Assembly (NCBI GenBank): GCA_023389595.1
Contig: JAEWEF010000060.1
Coordinates: 1-32,731 of the forward strand
Reading direction: 5' to 3'
DNA from: Fusobacteriota bacterium
Lineage (GTDB): Bacteria; Fusobacteriota; Fusobacteriia; Fusobacteriales; Fusobacteriaceae
Length of the DNA: 32,731 nucleotides
Positions 1 to 8,352 of this stretch are shown one piece after another (the first letter of the stretch is position 1; each line of letters begins with the position of its first letter). A model generated the notes under the pieces. It searched no databases. It saw nothing but the letters and a program-made list of their open reading frames with translations, and was not told the origin of the DNA. Made by a program: the position numbers and the translations under genes.

Positions 1-2639
1 GATCTGCAAATCCTTTAGAAGATGTTTCAAAAACATTAGAAGGAAAACTTTCTCAGAAAAAAATAACTACAGGGGCAGCACATGGATATTCTTCATATGG
101 TAATCAAATAGGTATTGCAACAGGACATGTTGCTGAGATATATCACGAAGGATATAAAGCCAAAAGAATGGAAGTTGGTGCTGTGGTAGCTGCTGCTCCA
201 TTAGAAAATGTTATAAGATCAACTCCTAAACCTGGTGATAGTATAATAATAATAGGAGGTAAAACTGGTAGAGATGGTTGTGGAGGTGCAACTGGGTCAT
301 CTAAAAAACATAATGTTAATTCTTTATTAAATTGTGGTGCTGAAGTACAGAAAGGTAATGCCCCTGAAGAAAGGAAAATACAAAGATTATTCAGAAATAA
401 AGATGCAACTACTTTAATAAAAAAATGTAATGATTTTGGTGCAGGAGGAGTTTCAGTTGCAATAGGAGAATTATCTAGTGGAGTTTTTGTAGATTTAAAT
501 TTAGTTAAGACTAAATATTCAGGATTAAATGGAACAGAATTAGCAATATCAGAGTCACAAGAAAGGATGGCAGTCGTAGTAGACGAAATTAACGAAAAAA
601 AATTTTTAGATTTAGCTATATCCGAAAATTTAGAAGCTACAGTTGTTGGAGAAATAACAGATAATGATAAATTAATTTTAAGTTGGAATGGGGAGAACAT
701 TGTCGATATAGATAGAAAATTTTTAGACACTAATGGAGCTCCTCAAGAAATAACTGTTAAAGTATCAGATAGAAGTATAGAGAACATATTTAATAATAAA
801 AATTTTAATGGTGATATAAAAGAATCTTGGTTTAATAATTTATCGGACTTAAATCAGGCATCACAAAAAGGATTAGTAGAAATGTTTGATTCTACAATAG
901 GAGCTAGTACAGTTTTAATGCCTTTTGGTGGAATATATCAGATGTCTCCTACAGATGTTTCAATTTCCAAAATACCAATGATTAATTCAACTACTGATAC
1001 TGCTTCAGCTATAACTTGGGGATATAATCCTAATATTTCGTCTTTATCAGAATATCACGGTGGATACTATGCTGTAATAGATTCTGTTTCTAAATTAGTC
1101 GCTGCAGGAGTTAATTATAAAGGAGTAAGGCTTTCTTTTCAAGAGTATTTTGAAAAGCTTGGAAATGACCCATATAGGTGGGGGAAACCTTTTGTATCAT
1201 TACTTGGAGCTTTTGATGCACAAAGAGATCTTGATATAGCGGCTATAGGTGGAAAAGATTCTATGAGTGGAAGTTTTAATGAAATAGATGTTCCACCAAC
1301 TTTAATATCTTTTGCAGTTAATACTGTAAAAGCTAATGATGTCATATCAACAGATTTCAAAAAAAGCAATAACTACATATATTTATTTGATACAAAAATT
1401 AATGATGAGAAATTAGTGGATATAACATTTTTGAAAAAATCATATAATTATATACTTAATAATATAAATTCTAAAATAATATCTGCAATGGCAATTAAGA
1501 ACGGAGGAATATCAGAAGCTATCTCTAAGATGAGTTTCGGAAATAAAATTGGATTTGAATTAAAAACTGATATTGATTTATTTTTACTTAAACCTGGAGC
1601 AATATTGGTAGAATCTGTATCTGAATTAGATTTTGATGAAGCTATTTTAATTGGTAAAACTACTAATAGATATGTAGGTAAAGTTAATGAAATAGAAATT
1701 GATTTAAACTTACTTGAAAAGATTTGGTTAAATAAATTATCTCCAGTTTTTTCTTATGAATTTCAAGATAATAAAAATGTAACAATTTATAATAAAATTG
1801 AATACAAAACTGATAATATTTTTAAAAGTAACTTAAATTTTGCTAAGCCGAAAGTTTTGATTGCGGCCTTTCCTGGAACTAATTGCGAAATTGATACCGC
1901 TAATATTTTTGAAAAAAATGGAGCTAAAACAAATATAACACTATTTAAAAATATTAATCAAAATTTAATAAAAGACTCTATAATGGAACTTAAAACTCAA
2001 TTGTTAGATTCACAAATTTTTGTTTTGCCTGGAGGATTTAGTTTAGGAGATGAACCTGATGGATCTGGTAAATTTATTTCCATAGTTTTACAAAACGAAG
2101 AAATAAAAAATGCTATAGAAAAATTTTTAGAAAGAGATGGACTTATACTAGGAATATGCAACGGTTTCCAAGCTTTAATTAAATCTGGATTGCTACCTTA
2201 TGGAGAAATTGGAAAAATAAATGATAAATCTCCAACTTTAACATTCAATAAAATAGGAAGACATATTTCCCAAATAGTTAAAACAAGAATCTCTTCAAAC
2301 AATTCACCTTGGTTAAATAATATGGAAGTTGGTGAAATTTTTGATATAGCTGTATCTCATGGTGAGGGGAGATTTTTTGCTTCTGATGAAATCATTAAAA
2401 ATTTAGAAAAAAATGGACAAATAGCAACTCAATATGTAGATTTAAATGGGAATCCAACTGATGAATTCAAATATAATCCTAATGGATCTACGCTTGCTAT
2501 AGAGGGAATATTATCTCCAGATGGTAAAATTTTTGGTAAAATGGGTCATTCTGAAAGAACTGGAGAAAATATTTTCAAAAATATATACGGCAATAAATAT
2601 CAAAATATATTTTTAAATGGAATTAACTATTTTAAATAA
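1..2639 (+). CDS. purL: Phosphoribosylformylglycinamidine synthase, large single-chain form (5'-partial)
   Basis: This enzyme converts FGAR, glutamine and ATP to FGAM in cytoplasmic purine synthesis. The frame is open from the window edge (first complete codon at base 3), so the N-terminal part is missing. About 878 residues remain of a form usually near 1,250. Seen near the start is HGYSSYGNQIGIATG, typical of the synthetase domain, followed by the GGKTGRDGCGGATGSS region and a second AIGGKDSMSGSF half. The C-terminal class-I glutaminase domain begins near base 1850 (VLIAAFPGTNCEID). Its nucleophile lies in LGICNGFQ (Cys codon 2157-2159), and the His/Glu pair is in SHGEGRF (2358-2366). The fused glutaminase distinguishes it from the small-PurL/PurQ/PurS type. 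It is the first visible gene of the purine operon, and purE follows after 24 bases. The operon promoter and any purine-responsive leader lie outside the window. Confidence 0.97.
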   Translation, partial: SANPLEDVSKTLEGKLSQKKITTGAAHGYSSYGNQIGIATGHVAEIYHEGYKAKRMEVGAVVAAAPLENVIRSTPKPGDSIIIIGGKTGRDGCGGATGSSKKHNVNSLLNCGAEVQKGNAPEERKIQRLFRNKDATTLIKKCNDFGAGGVSVAIGELSSGVFVDLNLVKTKYSGLNGTELAISESQERMAVVVDEINEKKFLDLAISENLEATVVGEITDNDKLILSWNGENIVDIDRKFLDTNGAPQEITVKVSDRSIENIFNNKNFNGDIKESWFNNLSDLNQASQKGLVEMFDSTIGASTVLMPFGGIYQMSPTDVSISKIPMINSTTDTASAITWGYNPNISSLSEYHGGYYAVIDSVSKLVAAGVNYKGVRLSFQEYFEKLGNDPYRWGKPFVSLLGAFDAQRDLDIAAIGGKDSMSGSFNEIDVPPTLISFAVNTVKANDVISTDFKKSNNYIYLFDTKINDEKLVDITFLKKSYNYILNNINSKIISAMAIKNGGISEAISKMSFGNKIGFELKTDIDLFLLKPGAILVESVSELDFDEAILIGKTTNRYVGKVNEIEIDLNLLEKIWLNKLSPVFSYEFQDNKNVTIYNKIEYKTDNIFKSNLNFAKPKVLIAAFPGTNCEIDTANIFEKNGAKTNITLFKNINQNLIKDSIMELKTQLLDSQIFVLPGGFSLGDEPDGSGKFISIVLQNEEIKNAIEKFLERDGLILGICNGFQALIKSGLLPYGEIGKINDKSPTLTFNKIGRHISQIVKTRISSNNSPWLNNMEVGEIFDIAVSHGEGRFFASDEIIKNLEKNGQIATQYVDLNGNPTDEFKYNPNGSTLAIEGILSPDGKIFGKMGHSERTGENIFKNIYGNKYQNIFLNGINYFK

Positions 2640-2663
2640 TAAAAAAATTAAAAGGAGCAAATG

Positions 2664-3143
2664 ATGAAAGTATCTATAATATTTGGAAGTAAATCTGATT
2701 TGGAGATAATGAAGGGTGCTGCAAAATGTTTAGAAGAGTTTGGTATACCGTATGAGTTATACGTTATTTCTGCACACAGATCATCAGAACTGTTAGAAAA
2801 AGTTATTAAAGATTTTGAAAATGATGGAACAGAAGTGATAATTGCAGGAGCAGGGCTTGCAGCACATCTTCCAGGAGTTATTGCATCTAAAACAATTTTG
2901 CCAGTTATAGGAGTTCCTATTAAAGCAAATTTAGAAGGGCTTGACTCACTTTTATCTATAGTACAAATGCCAAAACAGATTCCTGTTGCAACTGTAGGAA
3001 TAAATAATTCATACAATGCTGGTATGTTATCTGTTGAGATATTATCTTTAAAATATAAAGATATAAATAAAAAATTATTAGATTATAGATCAAAAATAAA
3101 AAAACAATTTGAAAGTGAATACAAACTTGGAAATAAAATATAA
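2664..3143 (+). CDS. purE: 5-(carboxyamino)imidazole ribonucleotide mutase
   Basis: This protein carries out the carboxylation step to CAIR in purine synthesis. The 159 residues open with MKVSIIFGSKSDLE and contain the substrate loop VISAHRSSELL. AGAGLAAHLPGVIASKT and GLDSLLSIVQMPKQIPVATV follow, which is the arrangement of class I PurE (N5-CAIR mutase). Class II enzymes have a different region there. I chose ATG 2664 rather than 2661 because the GGAG at 2654-2657 then sits six bases upstream; the two starts differ by one methionine. No purK, the usual partner supplying N5-CAIR, is present anywhere in the operon. Lies between purL and purC. Confidence 0.95.
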   Translation: MKVSIIFGSKSDLEIMKGAAKCLEEFGIPYELYVISAHRSSELLEKVIKDFENDGTEVIIAGAGLAAHLPGVIASKTILPVIGVPIKANLEGLDSLLSIVQMPKQIPVATVGINNSYNAGMLSVEILSLKYKDINKKLLDYRSKIKKQFESEYKLGNKI

Positions 3144-3157
3144 TTTCAGGAGGAAAA

Positions 3158-3868
3158 ATGGAAAAAAGAGATTTTATGTATGAGGGTAAAGCAAAACAAA
3201 TATACAGTACTGATTCGGAAGATAAAATTATTATACATTATAAAGATGATGCTACTGCTGGTAATGGTGCAAAAAAAGGAACTATATTAAATAAAGGAAT
3301 AATAAATAATGAAATTACAAGATTGATATTTGAAATGTTAGAAAAAGAAGGAATAAAAACTCATTTTTTAGAAAAGCTAAATGATAGAGAACAATTGTGT
3401 CAAAAAGTAAAAATTTTTCCATTAGAAGTTATAGTTAGAAATATTATTGCTGGCTCTATGGCAAAAAGATTAGGAATTGAAGAAGGAGTCAAACCTGAAA
3501 ATACAATATTTGAGATATGTTATAAGAATGATGAATATGGAGATCCATTAATAAACGATCATCATGCTGTTGCTTTAGGATTGGCAACATATGATGAATT
3601 AGAAAAAATATATTCTATAACATCTAAAATTAATGAATTATTAAAAAAGAAATTTGATAGTTTAGGTATAACTCTTGTTGATTTTAAAATAGAGTTCGGT
3701 AAAAATTCATCAGGAGAAATACTATTAGCTGACGAAATAACTCCGGACACTTGTAGGCTATGGGATAAAGAAACTGGAAAAAAACTAGATAAAGATAGAT
3801 TTAGAAGAGATTTAGGTAACGTTGAAGATGCTTATATAGAAGTGTTTAAAAGAATGAGTGTAATTTAA
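3158..3868 (+). CDS. purC: Phosphoribosylaminoimidazole-succinocarboxamide synthase (SAICAR synthetase)
   Basis: Joins CAIR and aspartate with ATP to give SAICAR. The protein is 236 residues, normal for the bacterial family. Recognised features are the N-terminal MYEGKAKQIYST, EVIVRNIIAGSMAKRLG in the middle, DFKIEFGKN, and the ATP/Mg region LADEITPDTCRLWDKETG followed by DKDRFRRDLG. An AGGAGG at 3148-3153 lies four bases before ATG 3158. The stop codon (3866-3868) overlaps an ATG by one base, but that ATG is probably not the real purF start (see purF). Confidence 0.97.
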   Translation: MEKRDFMYEGKAKQIYSTDSEDKIIIHYKDDATAGNGAKKGTILNKGIINNEITRLIFEMLEKEGIKTHFLEKLNDREQLCQKVKIFPLEVIVRNIIAGSMAKRLGIEEGVKPENTIFEICYKNDEYGDPLINDHHAVALGLATYDELEKIYSITSKINELLKKKFDSLGITLVDFKIEFGKNSSGEILLADEITPDTCRLWDKETGKKLDKDRFRRDLGNVEDAYIEVFKRMSVI

Positions 3869-3885
3869 TGTTTGGAGTTGATTCG

Positions 3886-5271
3886 ATGTATTCAAAAAAA
3901 GATAAAATGGAAGAAGAATGCGGAGTTTTTGGCATATATTCTAAAAATAACAAGAATGTTTCAATAATGACCTATTACGGATTATTTGCTTTGCAACATA
4001 GAGGACAAGAAAGTGCCGGCATATCAGTTTGTGATAACGGTGAAATTACTACTCATAAAAATATGGGATTAGTTAGTTCTGTTTTTAATGACGATATATT
4101 ACATAACTTAAAAGGGAACATAGCTATAGGACATGTTAGATACTCAACTTGTGGAGGAAATAGAATAGAAAATTGCCAACCACTTTCAAACAAATTTAAA
4201 CTTGGAGATATTGCTGTAGCTCATAATGGAAATTTAACAAATGCAAACACTATTAGAGAATTGTTAGAGGATGGAGGAGCTACTTTTTCTACAACAATAG
4301 ATACAGAAGTTATAATAAAAATGATAGCAAGAAAATCTAAAGAAGGATTTGAAGCTGCAATAAAAAGTAGTATAAACGCAATAAAAGGAGCGTATGCTCT
4401 TACGATAATAATGGAAAATAAACTAATAGGAGTTAGGGATCCTTTTGGTATAAGACCTTTATGTCTTGGAATCACAGAAGAGGAAGAATATATACTAGCT
4501 TCTGAATCTTGTGCTTTGGATGCAGTTGGAGCTAAATTTGTTAGAGATATTGATGCTGGTGAGATGGTAATTATTGATGAAAATGGAATAAAAAGTATCA
4601 GATATACTGATAATAAAAGATTTTCACCATGTTCATTTGAATATATATATTTTGCTAGACCGGATACAATAATGGACGGAATAGACGTCTATTTAGCAAG
4701 AGTAGAAGCTGGTCGTTTATTAGCTAGACAACAAAAAGTTGATGCTGATGTTGTTATCGGTGTTCCAGATTCAGGTGTACCTGCAGCAATAGGTTTTGCC
4801 GAAGAAAGTGGAATTCATTATAGTAATGGTCTTATTAAAAACAAATATATAGCTAGAACATTTATACAACCTACTCAGGATATGAGAGTAAAAGCCGTTT
4901 CTGCCAAATTAAATCCTTTAAAAAATATAATAGAAGGGAAAAGAGTTGTTGTTGTTGATGACTCACTAGTAAGAGGGACTACTAGTAAAATATTAATAGA
5001 AATATTGAGGAAGGCTGGAGCTAAAGAAGTTCATTTTAGGTCGGCATCACCACCTGTAAAATTTCCGTGTTATTTTGGTATAGATACTGCAGATAGGGGA
5101 GAACTTATTGCCGCAAATATGAGCATAGAAGATATACAAAAGTATATAAATGCTGATAGTTTAGATTATTTAAGTGTAGAAAATATGGTGTCAACATTCA
5201 CTGAAAAATGTAAGAATTCTTGTTTAGCATGTTTTAATGGAGATTATCCAATAAGTGCACCTAATAATTAA
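3886..5271 (+). CDS. purF: Amidophosphoribosyltransferase, Fe-S type
   Basis: Catalyses the committed step of purine synthesis, PRPP plus glutamine to phosphoribosylamine. The open frame reaches back to ATG 3868. ATG 3886 is preferred because GGAG at 3874-3877 precedes it by eight bases. It also yields an 11-residue leader before EECGVFG, so Cys12 becomes the N-terminal nucleophile after processing, as in Bacillus subtilis PurF. Also visible are LFALQHRGQESAGI in the Ntn glutaminase domain and the PRPP loop VVVVDDSLVRGTTS. The cysteines expected for a [4Fe-4S] cluster are present (SPCSFEY, FPCYFGID and CKNSCLACF near the end). 461 residues. The cluster form is oxygen-labile in characterised homologues, which fits an anaerobe. 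Confidence 0.97.
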   Translation: MYSKKDKMEEECGVFGIYSKNNKNVSIMTYYGLFALQHRGQESAGISVCDNGEITTHKNMGLVSSVFNDDILHNLKGNIAIGHVRYSTCGGNRIENCQPLSNKFKLGDIAVAHNGNLTNANTIRELLEDGGATFSTTIDTEVIIKMIARKSKEGFEAAIKSSINAIKGAYALTIIMENKLIGVRDPFGIRPLCLGITEEEEYILASESCALDAVGAKFVRDIDAGEMVIIDENGIKSIRYTDNKRFSPCSFEYIYFARPDTIMDGIDVYLARVEAGRLLARQQKVDADVVIGVPDSGVPAAIGFAEESGIHYSNGLIKNKYIARTFIQPTQDMRVKAVSAKLNPLKNIIEGKRVVVVDDSLVRGTTSKILIEILRKAGAKEVHFRSASPPVKFPCYFGIDTADRGELIAANMSIEDIQKYINADSLDYLSVENMVSTFTEKCKNSCLACFNGDYPISAPNN

Positions 5272-5287
5272 TTTTTTGGAGGGAGAA

Positions 5288-6289
5288 ATGACAATTTCTT
5301 ATAAAAATTCTGGAGTAGATAAGGAAGAAGGGTATAAAGCAGTAAATTTAATGAAAGAACACGTTGCTAAAACTCATAATAAATTTGTTTTAAATAATTT
5401 AGGAAGTTTTGGGGCCATGTATGAATTACCAAAATATAAAAATCCTATATTAGTATCTGGCACTGATGGTGTTGGAACTAAGTTAGAAATAGCCTTTAAA
5501 TTAAATAAATATGACACAATAGGAATAGATTGTGTCGCTATGTGTGTAAACGATGTTTTATGTCATGGAGCAAAACCAATTTTCTTTTTAGATTATATAG
5601 CCTGCGGTCATTTAGAATCTGACAAAGCGGCAGAAATTGTTATGGGGATATCGAATGGTTGTTTACAAGCTGGTGCAGCACTAATTGGTGGAGAAACAGC
5701 AGAAATGCCAGGATTTTATAAAGATGGTGATTATGATGTCGCAGGATTTTGTGTAGGAATAGTTGAAAAAGAAAAATTAATAGATGGGAGCAAAGTAAAA
5801 GACGGAGATATAATTATAGGAATAGCTTCTAGTGGTTTTCATAGCAATGGATATTCATTGATAAGAAAGATTTTTAATAATTATGATGAAATAATAAACG
5901 GAGAAAAAATTGGAGATAAACTTTTAATTCCTACAAAAATTTATGTAAAACCAATATTAAAATTACTCGAAAAATATGATATACACGGAATGGCACACAT
6001 AACTGGAGGTGGATTAATAGAAAATTTACCTAGATGTATGTCAAAAAATTTATCTCCTGTAATTTATAAAAATAAAATAAAAATTGAAGGACTATTCAAA
6101 ATTATTTCTGAAAGAGCTGACATATCTGAAGAAGAAATGTTTGGAACTTTTAATATGGGAATAGGGTATACTTTAGTTGTAGATGAAAAAGATGTTAAAA
6201 ATATTATAGATGATTTAAAAGAAATGAATGAAGTAGCCTATGAAATAGGATATGTAAAAAACGGAGATAATAAATTATGTTTAATATAG
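5288..6289 (+). CDS. purM: Phosphoribosylformylglycinamidine cyclo-ligase (AIR synthetase)
   Basis: Closes the imidazole ring: FGAM plus ATP to AIR. The frame can be extended back to an ATG at 5255 inside purF. The strong GGAGGGAG just before ATG 5288 and the standard N-terminus MTISYKNSGVDKEEGYKAV mark 5288 as the start, giving 333 residues. Motifs seen: LVSGTDGVGTKLEIAF, CVNDVLCHGAKPIFFLDY, GGETAEMPGFY, ASSGFHSNGYSLIRK and HITGGGLIENLPR. These are the conserved ATP-binding and dimer elements of the PurM/PurL superfamily. Its last 13 bases overlap purN, suggesting translational coupling. Confidence 0.97.
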   Translation: MTISYKNSGVDKEEGYKAVNLMKEHVAKTHNKFVLNNLGSFGAMYELPKYKNPILVSGTDGVGTKLEIAFKLNKYDTIGIDCVAMCVNDVLCHGAKPIFFLDYIACGHLESDKAAEIVMGISNGCLQAGAALIGGETAEMPGFYKDGDYDVAGFCVGIVEKEKLIDGSKVKDGDIIIGIASSGFHSNGYSLIRKIFNNYDEIINGEKIGDKLLIPTKIYVKPILKLLEKYDIHGMAHITGGGLIENLPRCMSKNLSPVIYKNKIKIEGLFKIISERADISEEEMFGTFNMGIGYTLVVDEKDVKNIIDDLKEMNEVAYEIGYVKNGDNKLCLI

Positions 6290-6831
6290 CAGTACTTGTA
6301 TCTGGTTCAGGTACTAATATGACAAAAATAATTGAAAACGGAATAAAAATAAATTGTGTAATAGCTGATAGAAATTGTAAAGCAATAACAATAGCAGAAA
6401 AAAATTTAATAAAAACTTTTCTAATTGATAAAAAAAATAATTTTAAAGATGAGTTATTAAAAATTTTAGAGGAAAGAAAAATTGATTTAATTGTTCTTGC
6501 AGGATTTTTATCAATACTTGATAAAAAAATTATAAATAAATACGAAAAAAAAATAATAAATATCCATCCATCTTTGTTACCCAAATATGGTGGCAGAGGT
6601 ATGTATGGGATTAATGTGCATAAGGCTGTTTTTGAAAATAACGAAAAGGAAAGTGGCTGTACTGTTCATTATGTTGATGAAAATATTGATACCGGAAATA
6701 TAATTTTGCAAGAAAAAATTAATATAGAAAAGTTAAATAGTCCAGAAGAAATACAAAAAAAAGTTTTATTAAAAGAATGGGAATTATTACCAAAAGTTAT
6801 AAAAAAAATTTTGGAGGAAAGAAAAAATTGA
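6277..6831 (+). CDS. purN: Phosphoribosylglycinamide formyltransferase (GAR transformylase, folate type)
   Basis: Transfers a formyl group from 10-formyl-THF to GAR. The protein is 184 residues. Seen are the N-terminal phosphate loop VLVSGSGTNM, the catalytic Asn/His in IINIHPSLLPKYGG, and the catalytic Asp region CTVHYVDENIDTGNIIL. The start ATG 6277 lies inside the 3' end of purM with GGAG at 6263-6266. The TGA stop, the only TGA among the confident genes here, overlaps the TTG start of purH. This is the folate-dependent enzyme rather than the formate-dependent PurT. Confidence 0.96.
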   Translation: MFNIAVLVSGSGTNMTKIIENGIKINCVIADRNCKAITIAEKNLIKTFLIDKKNNFKDELLKILEERKIDLIVLAGFLSILDKKIINKYEKKIINIHPSLLPKYGGRGMYGINVHKAVFENNEKESGCTVHYVDENIDTGNIILQEKINIEKLNSPEEIQKKVLLKEWELLPKVIKKILEERKN

Positions 6832-8339
6832 AAAGAGCTATTATTTCTGTTTACGACAAAGATGGTGTTTGTGAAATAGCAAAATTTTTGAACGATATGG
6901 GAGTTGAAATTATTTCAACGGGAGGAACTTATAAATATTTGAAAGAAAATTCTATTAATGTGACAGAAATTTCTGAAATTACAAAATTCCCAGAAATTTT
7001 AGATGGCAGAGTAAAAACTTTAAACCCATATATACATGGTGGTATTTTAGCTGTTAGAGATAATATTAATCATATGAATACTCTCAATAATTTAAAAATA
7101 AATACAATAGATTTTGTAATAGTAAATTTATATCCTTTTTTTGAAAAAGTTAAAGAAAAAATTAGTTTTGAGGAAAAAATAGAATTTATTGATATAGGTG
7201 GTCCTTCAATGCTTAGATCTGCTGCAAAATCTTTTAAAGATGTTGTAGTTATATGTGATAAAAAGGACTATCAAATTATTATAGATGAAATTAAAAATAA
7301 TGGTGAAGTTTCTTTTAAAACGAAAAAAAAATTAGCAGCAAAAGTTTTTAATTTAGTTTCATCTTACGATGCAGCAATTGCAAATTTTTTAAATGATGAA
7401 AATGATTTTTTAGAAAACTTATCTCTTTCTTATACTAAAAAATCTAATTTAAGATACGGAGAAAACTCTCACCAAAAAGCAAGTTTCTATTTAGATAATA
7501 ATTTTTTAGGAGCAATGTCAGATTTTGTACAACTACATGGTAAAGAATTATCTTTTAACAATATAAGAGATATGGATGTGGCTTGGAAAGTTGTATCTGA
7601 ATTTGATGATATATGTTGTTGTGCAGTAAAACATTCAACACCTTGTGGCGTTGCAATAGGAGATACGGTTTTAGATGCTTATAAAAAAGCGTACGATGCA
7701 GATAGTATTTCTATATTTGGAGGCATAGTTGCATTTAACGCAGAAGTTGATGAAAATACTGCCGAAGAAATAAATAAAATTTTTACAGAAATTGTTATAG
7801 CTCCGTCTTTTACAAAAAATGCAATAGAAATTTTATCAAAGAAAAAAAATATAATTTTGATAGAATGCAAAACAAAACCAAAAGATAATTTAGATATAGT
7901 AAAAGTTGATGGAGGAATTTTAATACAGGATACAGATAAAGAGTTATTTAAAGAATTAAAAATTGTTACAGAAAAAAATGAAATTGAAAAATATAAAAAT
8001 GATTTAATATTTGCAATGAAGGTTGTAAAATATGTTAAATCAAACGGAATAGTTATTGCAAATAACTTACAGACTTTAGGTATAAGTGGCGGAGTGGTAA
8101 ATAGAATATGGGCTACTGAAGAAGCTATAAAAAGAGCAAAAAACTTTAATAGAAAAAATTTAGTTTTAGCATCTGACGGATTTTTTCCTTTTTCTGATAT
8201 AGTAGAGTTGGCAGCAGAAAATGATATTAAAGCTATAATACAACCTGGTGGTTCAATTAATGACAATTTATCAATAGAAAAATGCAATGAAAAAAATATA
8301 ATGATGATATTTACTGGAAATAGACACTTTAAACATTAA
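6828..8339 (+). CDS. purH: Bifunctional AICAR formyltransferase / IMP cyclohydrolase
   Basis: Carries out the last two steps to IMP. The start is TTG 6828, overlapping the purN stop as TTGA, with GGAGG at 6813-6817. It gives KRAIISVYDKDG, the normal N-terminus of the MGS-like cyclohydrolase domain. The open frame can be extended to ATG 6777, but that would add residues with no family counterpart and lacks a ribosome site. 503 residues. Further motifs: STGGTYKYLKE, FPEILDGRVKTLNPYIHGG, then the transformylase domain with LRYGENSHQKASFY, the catalytic KHSTPCGVAIG, and FFPFSDIVELAAENDIKAI with QPGGSIND near the C-terminus. Confidence 0.97.
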   Translation: MKRAIISVYDKDGVCEIAKFLNDMGVEIISTGGTYKYLKENSINVTEISEITKFPEILDGRVKTLNPYIHGGILAVRDNINHMNTLNNLKINTIDFVIVNLYPFFEKVKEKISFEEKIEFIDIGGPSMLRSAAKSFKDVVVICDKKDYQIIIDEIKNNGEVSFKTKKKLAAKVFNLVSSYDAAIANFLNDENDFLENLSLSYTKKSNLRYGENSHQKASFYLDNNFLGAMSDFVQLHGKELSFNNIRDMDVAWKVVSEFDDICCCAVKHSTPCGVAIGDTVLDAYKKAYDADSISIFGGIVAFNAEVDENTAEEINKIFTEIVIAPSFTKNAIEILSKKKNIILIECKTKPKDNLDIVKVDGGILIQDTDKELFKELKIVTEKNEIEKYKNDLIFAMKVVKYVKSNGIVIANNLQTLGISGGVVNRIWATEEAIKRAKNFNRKNLVLASDGFFPFSDIVELAAENDIKAIIQPGGSINDNLSIEKCNEKNIMMIFTGNRHFKH

Positions 8340-8352
8340 TTTGGAGGAAGTA

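Noticed and set aside
143..730. Minus-strand open frame of 195 codons opposite purL
   Set aside because: It is antisense to an unmistakable purL, has low-complexity Ser/Phe/Leu-rich content typical of reverse-frame shadows, and has no supporting context.
7679..8287. Minus-strand open frame of 202 codons opposite purH
   Set aside because: Antisense shadow of a conserved gene; composition is Phe/Ser/Ile-rich and no family is recognisable.
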